Part shown: one piece after another, positions 35,540 through 42,794 of the stretch | How positions within the stretch are numbered: position 1 is the first letter of the stretch | Layout: every line of letters begins with the position of its first letter | NCBI GenBank assembly: GCA_934725685.1 | Contig: CAKVBX010000002.1 | Location: 1-64,000, forward strand | DNA from: an uncultured Bacilli bacterium | GTDB taxonomy: Bacteria; Bacillota_I; Bacilli_A; RFN20; CAG-288 | Length of the DNA: 64,000 bases | Direction: 5' to 3' | The notes under the pieces: model-generated | The model's input: only the letters and a program-made list of their open reading frames with translations | Told to the model about the DNA's origin: nothing | Databases searched by the model: none | Program-made: the position numbers and the translations under genes

Positions 35540-36403
35540 TTAGGCTAATAACCGGTTGACGGGATTAATTTCCTTATCTGGGTATGTCAGGGAAGAAACC
35601 GTGAAATGGTCGGCACACTCAAAGATTGTGATTTTTGCTTCTCCTCCTGTTTAGTTGATTGCATCGACAAATCCGATGGAGGCATTCGGGAAAACGATGG
35701 TATCGGCAAAACCGACAAAGGCTCAAATCGGAAGTCCTTTCAGCGCAGCCACATTTGCATCGGTTATTTTGATGTTTTCGGAAAGGAGCGCAATTCTTGA
35801 GAACAGAGAAGGATAGGTGAAGGCGAGACTATAAGTTCCTGTTTCGCCATGCTGTATCCGGACAAAGCAATCTTTGCTTTGTCGCTGACGTATCGGGAAG
35901 AGGTTGCCTGAATCAAGTCGTAGACTGCACTTGTCGCATTCTGCCATCCTTTCTGCGAAGAGGGCAGCTGTGGAATGATGACATAGGCAGATAGTCACCG
36001 AGTGTCCCTTCTTTCAGATATCTCGGAAAACCATAGGCATCGGTAATCAGGCTCAGATTATCTTCTTTTCCGCTTCCACTATGAAGATAGACAAGAAGCG
36101 CGGCATGTTTCCTTTCGGAGAGACCGGTGCATAGAACCAGTATTTCATTTCCCCGATGGATTCTGTCTTGATCGTGCAGGCCTGAAGGAGGAAGCAGAAG
36201 CTGCTGTTTCTGTTGTAGAATCTTCCGTGAATCCAGTATCGGGAGCGGTGCCTTCCTCCTTGCTGTAAATATCGGATTCGACTCCGGTTTGCGTAATCCT
36301 CTCCGTGTTATTCTCAGCTTCGGTAGAGTTCTTTTTTCTGACAGCCTGTGAAGAAGAACGCTGCAGTCAGAAAAAGTGAGAGACTGAGTTTTGCTTTTGT
36401 TTT
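35540..36403 (-). pseudogene. Decayed lipoprotein esterase (alpha/beta hydrolase)
   Basis: The minus strand holds clear pieces of one protein in different frames. Near 36400-36340 a lipoprotein signal is readable (KTKAKLSLSLFLTAAFFFTGCQ) without a start codon. Near 36180-36050 are GEMKYWFYAPVSPKG and ALLVYLHSGSGKEDNLS, the entry to an esterase fold. Near 35950-35850 is KIALSGYSM, the nucleophile elbow, followed in another frame by GTYSLAFTYPSLFSRIALLS. Near 35640-35540 is GGEAKITIFECADHFTV, the histidine region, then a stop. At least four frameshifts and several stops separate them. The layout is that of a feruloyl-esterase/esterase-D type secreted lipoprotein. No product is expected. Confidence 0.75.
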
Positions 36404-36723
36404 ACTGTCCTTGAAAACGGTTACATAATTTTAGTTTAATGGAATTTGATGACGGCTTTTCTGGATTTGGAAACTGAAGGCTTCATTGAAGGGTCTTATG
36501 AGACCTGCTATTATGAATTTTCAGGAAGGCTGTTTATCAAAGTGAACGTTTCTATCTGCTCTTAGTTTTCCCTTTTTTTCTGCCAATCCGGTTGTCATTA
36601 AGGGAAAGATATCGCAGGCTGACCGCATCTGTCAACGGGGTGATTTATCGCGGTATTTAGTACGTTCGAAATGAAACATCATTTTTGATTCTCTTTGATT
36701 TGAATCCAAAATATCCGGAAATC
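36404..36723. other. Intergenic region, probably decaying
   Basis: About 320 bases with no open frame of useful length. On the minus strand a TTGACA-18-TATCTT pair (36635-36606) could have been the promoter of the esterase pseudogene, about 200 bases ahead of it. A short coding-like stretch (GFIEGSYETCYYEFSGRLF on the plus strand, near 36475-36530) is noted but not assigned. Confidence 0.35.
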
Positions 36724-36754
36724 AAAAAAATAGGAAGAAAACTTCCTATTTTTT
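36724..36754 (-). terminator. Terminator after the DUF3221-like gene
   Basis: AAAAAATAGGAAG, loop AAAA and CTTCCTATTTTTT. The stop codon of the leftward gene lies inside the stem. Confidence 0.85.
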
Positions 36755-37120
36755 ATCGGTATCAAGAATTTCGATTTTGGAAATATTATTCAGCTTCGGA
36801 GGATAGACAAGAGAGACGGATCCGTCATAAGTGACACGGAGTTTATCTCCTTCCTTGATGTCATGGAAGGTCTTCTTTTCGCCTTTCTTATAATAGACGA
36901 TATTCGCATCATCGGCATCGAAGGAGTAGAAATAGTCCTCGGTTCCGGTGTTCTGGACATTGATTCCCCAAAAATCATTGACATTTGTGTAAGTTCCGGT
37001 AATCTGGAAGGTATTGTTCTTCTCGATTTCCATGCCTTTCAGTGTTCCATTCTCTTTGTCTCGGGAGCGGGAGAATCCGCTGACGAGCGATAGCGTTGCA
37101 AACAGAAGGTCGTTTTTCAT
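36746..37120 (-). CDS. Small exported-type protein that has lost its lipobox cysteine
   Basis: 124 residues. The start MKNDLLFATLSLVSGFSRS looks like a lipoprotein signal with Phe (TTC) where Cys (TGC) would stand, one base away. The mature part, with IEKNNTFQITGTYTNV, KGEKKTFHDIKEGDKLRVTYDGSVSLVYPPKLNNISKIEIL, has the small beta-barrel pattern of DUF3221/YobA-like proteins. GGAGGAG precedes the ATG. It lies 38 bases after rnhC in the same direction. Next to the esterase pseudogene, it may be in early decay, or it may be released rather than anchored. Confidence 0.65.
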   Translation of the reverse strand: MKNDLLFATLSLVSGFSRSRDKENGTLKGMEIEKNNTFQITGTYTNVNDFWGINVQNTGTEDYFYSFDADDANIVYYKKGEKKTFHDIKEGDKLRVTYDGSVSLVYPPKLNNISKIEILDTDKK

Positions 37121-37158
37121 GCGTATTCTCCTCCTTGCAACATTATAGACTATTCTCT

Positions 37159-38085
37159 TTACCTTTCATAGTTGGAGAAGAACCTTTTGACATATTGATC
37201 CAGTTCCTCTTTCTGCTTTGTGTTTTTCAGCCGGTGAAAGGCACTGTCTACCTGGGCACCGGCCCCCTTGGGGATGGCGACACCAAGTTTTTTCTCCATC
37301 GTTTCCCATTCTTTGAGGAAGGTGTAACGGGCGATGACGGAAGCGGCTGCCACGGAAGGATAGAAGGATTCCCCTTTGGTACGGAAATAGATCGGATTGG
37401 TCACAATCTCGTTGCCGACAAGTTTACGGTAGTCCTTTTCCGGTGTGAACTGATCGACATAGATGATGATCTCACTATCGATATGATACTTTTCCATTAA
37501 TCCCTTCTGGGCGAGATTGTGGCATTTTGCCATGGCCTTGTGAATGTTGAAATGGTTTGCGGCAAGGTCGGACAGTTTCTTTGCCGATACCATGACTACA
37601 TAGTTCTTGATTCTCCGTTTGATGGTTGGACCGATGGAGAGAATGTAGGGATCCTTCATCTTTTTGGAATCGTTGATCTGATATTTCTCAAGGAAGGCGA
37701 TATCCTCTCTCCCGACAAAGGTGGCACAGACAATCAAAGGACCGAAGAAGTCGCCGACACCGACTTCATCGCTTCCGATCTGGCTTCCGTGATCTTCCCA
37801 ACTGAGGAAGTACTCCCCTTTCTCTGCGGTGATAGGGGAACTTACCTGTGTCACAATCGGATCCGGGTCGAAATATCTCGCTTCATCCACCGCCGATTCC
37901 TCTTCGGAGGAGAAGACGATGGTATAGATTTCTTTCTTATTCTTATAGGCGTGGATGGTGACATCCCCCTTTTTCATGAGAAAATATTCATAGGGTAGTT
38001 GTTCGTCGGTAATCTCTTTGGCCTGATAGAAGTTTCTGATTTCTTCCGCCTTGGCTCTGTCAGTTTTGATTTTAGCGTAATACAT
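37159..38085 (-). CDS. rnhC: Ribonuclease HIII
   Basis: 308 residues from the ATG at 38085; the longer frame reaches back into the promoter. An N-terminal TBP-like domain (residues 1-80) precedes the catalytic core with GSDEVGVGDFFGPLIV (first Asp-Glu pair), INDSKKM and IIYVDQFTPEKDY, and the SFYPSVAAASVIAR block. It cleaves RNA in RNA/DNA hybrids. The gene is intact although an insertion element lies only 53 bases before its start, because the first 31 codons and promoter are duplicated on the far side of the element. Confidence 0.94.
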   Translation of the reverse strand: MYYAKIKTDRAKAEEIRNFYQAKEITDEQLPYEYFLMKKGDVTIHAYKNKKEIYTIVFSSEEESAVDEARYFDPDPIVTQVSSPITAEKGEYFLSWEDHGSQIGSDEVGVGDFFGPLIVCATFVGREDIAFLEKYQINDSKKMKDPYILSIGPTIKRRIKNYVVMVSAKKLSDLAANHFNIHKAMAKCHNLAQKGLMEKYHIDSEIIIYVDQFTPEKDYRKLVGNEIVTNPIYFRTKGESFYPSVAAASVIARYTFLKEWETMEKKLGVAIPKGAGAQVDSAFHRLKNTKQKEELDQYVKRFFSNYER

Positions 38086-38138
38086 AAGATAAGTATAGCA
38101 AACTGGCGACACGGGAGTCCTCTCTTTGTGGTAAAATC
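37993..38138. repeat. Left copy of 146-bp target duplication
   Basis: Identical over 146 bases to 40297-40442. It holds the first 31 codons of rnhC, its promoter, and the mutS2 promoter region. It directly abuts the left end of the IS1634-like element. Confidence 0.95.
38092..38100 (-). promoter_or_regulatory. Extended -10 promoter of rnhC
   Basis: On the minus strand TGCTATACT, an extended -10 element, lies six bases before the rnhC ATG. No ribosome site fits between them. It suggests a leaderless rnhC message. Confidence 0.55.
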
Positions 38139-38204
38139 CTGAGTTTTACACTTTACCCATAGAAAATGGCGTAAAGTGAGCGTAAAGTCCAAAGGACAGG
38201 AACC

Positions 38205-38239
38205 AAAAAAGGAAGCGCCCCTCAGTCGCTTCCTTTTTT
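38205..38239 (-). terminator. Terminator at the end of the transposase gene
   Basis: AAAAAAGGAAGCG and CGCTTCCTTTTTT with a nine-base loop; the transposase stop lies in the loop. Being symmetric, it would also block transcripts entering from the left. Confidence 0.85.
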
Positions 38240-40123
38240 GACTTTTGTCTCTTCTTTCTTTGGGCCCGCATCCACTCCGAAGATCCTGTTGAGCTTGGAC
38301 TCCCGGTATCCTTTCCTGTCGAGCGTCAGACGGAAGACCTTCTCCAATGCAGTCAGCGTCCTCGATCCCGTGTATGCCGACTTGCAGTAGCCCGGCGTAA
38401 GTTCGACGACCCTCATGTTCCGCATCGTCCCGATGATTTCTCTTGCTGTAAGGGATGGGCCGTCTCCGCGCTCCCTGTTCAGAAGCACCTCCATTATCCG
38501 GTAGATGGTCAAAGCCGCATAGCAGATTGCGAAATGCGCCTTCAGATGATCCGGAGTGGAAAGGTAGGCGGGCCTCGACTCGAATTTCGTCTTCATGATT
38601 CGGAAGGACTGCTCTATCTTCCATCTCCCCGCGTTGATTTCCAGGATTTCATTCGTGGTCTTGTCGAGCGAAGTGGCAACACCGTAGAACCCGTGGAACG
38701 ACTTCTCCTCTTCCGCCACCGAGTCGTTGACGACGACTTCTATCTCGTCGGCGCTCTCGCCGTTTTCCGTGCACGCCCGTATCTTGAGGAACCTTGCGGC
38801 GTCGTTCGGTCCCCGCTTCTTTATGGCCTTGTTCCTTTCGGCCAGCTCCTTTGCGGCTTCAAGCTGTCTTTCGAATATGTTCCTCTGGTAAATGTAGTAT
38901 TTTGCAGAGAAGGTGACATGTACCGTCTCCTCCATCTTCAGCTTGCCGTCCATCTTGGGGGCGAAGCTCTTCACGCTGACGGAATGCGTCATCGGAAAGG
39001 TCTTGCATATGATGTCATGGGCCAGCATCGCTTCCTCCTCGCCGGTCAGCGCCAGTCCGGCCCTCTTCTTCTCGGCAGCCGCCCTGAACGATTCCAGCGA
39101 AGCCGGGGCTCCGCTGTCGAGGAATGTCCAGTTCATGTCCTTCATCATCAGCCCCAGTTCCTTTCCCTCGAGCTTCTTCAGTGACTGGGTCACTATGTAG
39201 TCCCTGCCTCCGATGGCGTTGAAGGCACGGTTCTCGTATGAGCCCAGGCCGCCGTCGGAGCAGTAGATGAACTTGGATGTCCGGTAGTCGGAGAGCATCC
39301 TCTTCTCCAACGGGATGACAGTCGTCTGCTCGCTTTTCGACCCGCTTTCGATGCAGTAGGAAATCGGAATGCCGTTCCTGTCCGTGAAAAGTCCCATCTC
39401 CACGATCGGGTTCGGTCTGTGTTCTTTGCTCGGGCCGTATCTGCGGAACCCCCACTGGAGTATGTCGCCGTCATCGTCGTACTCGTTGTCATCCTGTGTC
39501 TCCGTCTCGAAATAGAAGTTCGTGCAGTCGTAGTAAAGCACATCCGTATCGAGTCCGACGGTCCTCTTCGCTCCCTGGAAGAGGACAGCCTGAAGTTCCT
39601 CCGAATTCCTGGACAGGAGGGTGAGGAAGCGGTAGATGTCATGGAGCCCGAAGCTCTTCCCGCCGTAGAACCTTCCCTTGGCCTCATAGTCCGACTTCTT
39701 CGATCCCGGATTGAGCATCCTGCAGACCACGCAGTGCCTGAATATGGCGTCGGCGTCATATTTCGCCTTGGTCTCCAGCCCCTCTGCGAACTTTCCAAGC
39801 CCAAGCCTTTCATAGAGGGCTGATATGTATGCGTATCCTATGTTGCTTGAAGTGTCCTCGGACATGCTGCCCTCTTCCTTCAGGGGTTCGCCCATGTCCA
39901 GGGTGAGGGAGAGTTCCGCGACATCCCGGGCATTCTTCTCGTTGAGCTTGCGGATTTCCTCGAGGACGTAGGCCTCGGGATCTTCTATGCCCTCCGCCCT
40001 CAATTTCGCGTCGGATCCGAAAGAACGGACCGTCCGTGTGGTTTTCCTTCCGTCGGCCGTGACGTAGGATTCGATTGCGGAATATGATGTCACATTCTTG
40101 GAAACGGTCTTGGAAAGTCTCAT
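38222..40123 (-). CDS. IS1634-family DDE transposase
   Basis: 633 residues and apparently complete. Candidate catalytic residues are Asp199 (VLYYDCTNFYFE), Asp290 (FIYCSDGGLGSYENRAF) and Glu504 (AGRWKIEQSFRIMKTKFE), the last in the Y/W-x2-(R/E) context of IS4-like DDE enzymes. The N-terminus (MRLSKTVSKNVTSYSAIESY) and overall length fit the IS1634 branch. Codon choice is more G+C-rich than in flanking genes. A leftward promoter in the right-hand repeat (near 40400) points into this gene and may help express it. Confidence 0.93.
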   Translation of the reverse strand: MRLSKTVSKNVTSYSAIESYVTADGRKTTRTVRSFGSDAKLRAEGIEDPEAYVLEEIRKLNEKNARDVAELSLTLDMGEPLKEEGSMSEDTSSNIGYAYISALYERLGLGKFAEGLETKAKYDADAIFRHCVVCRMLNPGSKKSDYEAKGRFYGGKSFGLHDIYRFLTLLSRNSEELQAVLFQGAKRTVGLDTDVLYYDCTNFYFETETQDDNEYDDDGDILQWGFRRYGPSKEHRPNPIVEMGLFTDRNGIPISYCIESGSKSEQTTVIPLEKRMLSDYRTSKFIYCSDGGLGSYENRAFNAIGGRDYIVTQSLKKLEGKELGLMMKDMNWTFLDSGAPASLESFRAAAEKKRAGLALTGEEEAMLAHDIICKTFPMTHSVSVKSFAPKMDGKLKMEETVHVTFSAKYYIYQRNIFERQLEAAKELAERNKAIKKRGPNDAARFLKIRACTENGESADEIEVVVNDSVAEEEKSFHGFYGVATSLDKTTNEILEINAGRWKIEQSFRIMKTKFESRPAYLSTPDHLKAHFAICYAALTIYRIMEVLLNRERGDGPSLTAREIIGTMRNMRVVELTPGYCKSAYTGSRTLTALEKVFRLTLDRKGYRESKLNRIFGVDAGPKKEETKVKKGSD

Positions 40124-40272
40124 TTTTTCGTGCCTCCTCAGGTCATGTGAACCTATTATATCACTTTACCCCGCTTTACGCTAGTAAAATAAAGCAAGAA
40201 AAATTAGTCGAAAAAAATCTTATATACAAAGTATATAAGACCATGACTTTACTCCGATTTTTACCCTATTTG

Positions 40273-40389
40273 TCAAGACTCAACTGTAAAACTCCCGGGT
40301 AGTTGTTCGTCGGTAATCTCTTTGGCCTGATAGAAGTTTCTGATTTCTTCCGCCTTGGCTCTGTCAGTTTTGATTTTAGCGTAATACAT
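40273..40389 (-). pseudogene. Truncated rnhC start fused to IS end
   Basis: The right repeat copy carries the first 31 codons of rnhC (MYYAKIKTDRAKAEE...) which then run into the element, adding GSFTVES and a stop. It keeps the rnhC extended -10 box at 40396-40404. It is a by-product of the target duplication. Confidence 0.85.
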
Positions 40390-40442
40390 AAGATAAGTAT
40401 AGCAAACTGGCGACACGGGAGTCCTCTCTTTGTGGTAAAATC
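40297..40442. repeat. Right copy of 146-bp target duplication
   Basis: Identical to 37993-38138. It retains the natural upstream region of mutS2, so mutS2 expression is probably unchanged by the insertion. Confidence 0.95.
40433..40441 (+). promoter_or_regulatory. Extended -10 promoter of mutS2
   Basis: TGGTAAAAT, a TGn-extended -10, ends seven bases before the ATG at 40449. CTTGCGT between them holds no ribosome site. The same sequence is present in the left copy, facing into the element. Confidence 0.45.
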
Positions 40443-40448
40443 TTGCGT

Positions 40449-42794
40449 ATGAAAGACAATATTCTCGATAACGAAATCAACCAGGTCATCCAACAGCTGA
40501 AATCCTATTTTTCCTTGGATGGACTCAAAAATTCCTTTAATTATGAGGACTATGCCGCAAAAGATGCCGTTGAACTCGAGACTTCCCACGAATATCTCGA
40601 GGAATTCTCCCGCTTCCTTTCTCAGGGGCACCAAATTACGATTCCTTCCCTCCTGGATATGGACCCTCTTTTTGCTTCGCTCGATAAAGGTTCGGTTCTT
40701 TCCGCCCCGGAGCTTTACAATATCGGTGACCTTTTGAGTGCGAGCCAGTATCTTTATGACATGTTTTACGATCACAAGGAGTTCTATCATCTCAACGATG
40801 ATGCCCTCGATCTTAATCCGCTTATCGCACTCAAACGAGACCTCGTCACTTCCATCGAACAGGATATGACGGTTTCCGACAATGCCTCTTCGAAACTGAA
40901 AGAGGTGAGAGGAGAACTGCGGAGTGTCGAACGTTCTCTGACCAACATTATGAACACGTACCGCAATCGGTACTCTCAGTATCTTTCCACCGATGTGGTT
41001 TCATTCAAAGGCGGACAGGAAGCTCTGCCAATCAAACTCTCCTGCAAAGGTTCGGTAAAAGGAGCTGTCGTTTCCTATTCCGCAACCGGGGAGACCGTCT
41101 TCATGGTTCCCTATGAAGTCATTGACTTACGAAACCATCTGAGCTCCCTCAAACAGGAAGAAGCAACGGAAGTCATGAAAGTCCTGACGGACCTTTCCCT
41201 CAAGTGTGCTAAGCAGCTCTCCTATCTGAAGAAGGATTATTCCATTCTTCTCACATTCGATCGGTATCTTGGCAGTGTCCGTTACGGAAATTCCTTCAAT
41301 GGAACCATTGCGGAACTCTCCGAGAAGAACCTGGCTCTCGATGCCTTTTTCCATCCTTTGCTGAAGGCACAGAAGATTATCGTCAACTCTCTTGAACTCG
41401 GTGGAAGTGAACCACTTGCCTTACTCATCACCGGTCCGAATGCGGGAGGTAAATCCATTCTCATCAAAGCGGTCGCTCTTTCGGTCTGCATGGATAAACT
41501 CGGTCTCATGGTTCCTTCCCACAAGGAAGCGAAGATTCCCTTCGTCGACCATGTCTTCTTCCTCGGCGGCGATAATCAGTCCGTCATGGACAATCTTTCC
41601 ACGTTCTCCTCTCACCTTCTCGGAATCAAGGAAATCACGGAAGAAGCCACTGAGAAATCACTCGTCATCATTGATGAAGTCGGAGAAGGTACCTCTCCGA
41701 AGGATGGCGAAGCTATCGGTGTTGCCATTCTAAAATATTTCGAAAGAGTCGGATGCCTTACTCTGCTTACATCCCATTTTGACGGCATGAAAATATACGC
41801 TGCGGATGATAAGCTTGCACTCACTGGAGCGATGGAGTTCGATAACAATACCCTCAAGCCAACATACCGCCTTCTTCTCCATACCACAGGAAAATCCTAC
41901 GGTATCCTTTTGGCCCGCCAGATGGGTCTTAAAGAGGAAATTCTTCAGGATGCCATCGCCTTCGAAAAGGAACGGAGCAACCGCGATACGGACAGCCTGA
42001 TGGAGAAACTTACCGAACAGGTCTCCATTAATCAGAAGAAAGAACGCGAGCTCGAGAACAGGAAGAAAGATCTCGATAAGCTTCTCGAAAAGAGACAGAA
42101 GGCCATTGATGCACTCAACGAAGAGAAAAATCAGATCAAGATGAAGGCGGAAAGTAAAATCGAACGCCTTGTCGATCAGCGTATTCAGGAAATCAACAAA
42201 ATCTGGGAAAGTAAACAGGGGAAAGGCGACCTTTCCTATTCTCAGATTTCCCAGGCCAAGGGAGAACTGAAGCGAATCAAAGAGGAAAAGGAACCTTCTC
42301 TTGCCATCAATACCAAGCAGATTGTCCTTGCGGACCTCAAGGTCGGAGAGAAGGTCGAAGATGAAGACGGAAGAACCGGTGTCGTACTCGAGGTGAAGAA
42401 GAATGAAGTCATCCTCGATATGGACGGACTCCGCATACGCAGAAATCTTGCCGGTCTGAAACGTGCTCCGCTGACTGCCAAGGATGTCAAAGTTAAAAAG
42501 ACCGTCTATGCTCCAATCGACAGCGCCATTCTCAATCTCGGCCCCTCCCAGGGAATTGAAGTCAATTTGATTGGCCTCCATGTCGATGAGGCGATGAGAA
42601 AAGTCGTCTCGTTCCTTGATTCGGCCAGAATCCATCATTTCACCACGGTGAGAATCATCCACGGTGCCGGTACTTTCGCTCTGAAGAATGCTGTGTGGAA
42701 ATACTTAGCCAATCATAAAGAATTCATCAAGGAATACCGCCTCGGCGGAGAAGGAGAAGGAGGACTCGGTGCCACCGTTGTCTATCTGAAATGA
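40449..42794 (+). CDS. mutS2: Endonuclease MutS2
   Basis: 781 residues, the normal length. Core domain, then the MutS ATPase with Walker A GPNAGGKSILIKAVALS, VFFLGGDNQSVMDNLSTFSSHL, Walker B VIIDEVGEGTSPKDGEA and SHFDGMKIYA. A coiled coil follows (about 510-625), then a KOW-like strand region and a C-terminal Smr domain (VNLIGLHVDEAM, RIIHGAGTFALKNAVW). The usual LDL(R/H)G start of Smr reads VNLIG, so nuclease activity may be altered. MutS2 acts in recombination control and in rescue of collided ribosomes. It overlaps uvrC as ATGA. Confidence 0.95.
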   Translation: MKDNILDNEINQVIQQLKSYFSLDGLKNSFNYEDYAAKDAVELETSHEYLEEFSRFLSQGHQITIPSLLDMDPLFASLDKGSVLSAPELYNIGDLLSASQYLYDMFYDHKEFYHLNDDALDLNPLIALKRDLVTSIEQDMTVSDNASSKLKEVRGELRSVERSLTNIMNTYRNRYSQYLSTDVVSFKGGQEALPIKLSCKGSVKGAVVSYSATGETVFMVPYEVIDLRNHLSSLKQEEATEVMKVLTDLSLKCAKQLSYLKKDYSILLTFDRYLGSVRYGNSFNGTIAELSEKNLALDAFFHPLLKAQKIIVNSLELGGSEPLALLITGPNAGGKSILIKAVALSVCMDKLGLMVPSHKEAKIPFVDHVFFLGGDNQSVMDNLSTFSSHLLGIKEITEEATEKSLVIIDEVGEGTSPKDGEAIGVAILKYFERVGCLTLLTSHFDGMKIYAADDKLALTGAMEFDNNTLKPTYRLLLHTTGKSYGILLARQMGLKEEILQDAIAFEKERSNRDTDSLMEKLTEQVSINQKKERELENRKKDLDKLLEKRQKAIDALNEEKNQIKMKAESKIERLVDQRIQEINKIWESKQGKGDLSYSQISQAKGELKRIKEEKEPSLAINTKQIVLADLKVGEKVEDEDGRTGVVLEVKKNEVILDMDGLRIRRNLAGLKRAPLTAKDVKVKKTVYAPIDSAILNLGPSQGIEVNLIGLHVDEAMRKVVSFLDSARIHHFTTVRIIHGAGTFALKNAVWKYLANHKEFIKEYRLGGEGEGGLGATVVYLK

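Larger units (their letters stand above)
38139..40296 (-). mobile_element. IS1634-like insertion sequence
   Basis: About 2158 bases between the two copies of a 146-bp host repeat. Both ends begin GAGTTTTACA(N)TT reading inward (left from 38141, right from 40294 on the other strand), an imperfect terminal inverted repeat. Further in, both ends carry the direct copy CACTTTACCC (38149 and near 40163). One large transposase gene fills the element. The IS1634 family is known for long, variable target duplications, first described in Mycoplasma mycoides. The element is visibly richer in G+C than its neighbours, which suggests arrival from another genome. Confidence 0.9.

Noticed and set aside
37993..40442. 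The 146-bp repeats as recombination of two IS copies
   Set aside because: The repeats are host sequence from rnhC and its promoter, not IS sequence, and both flanks are in the original order.
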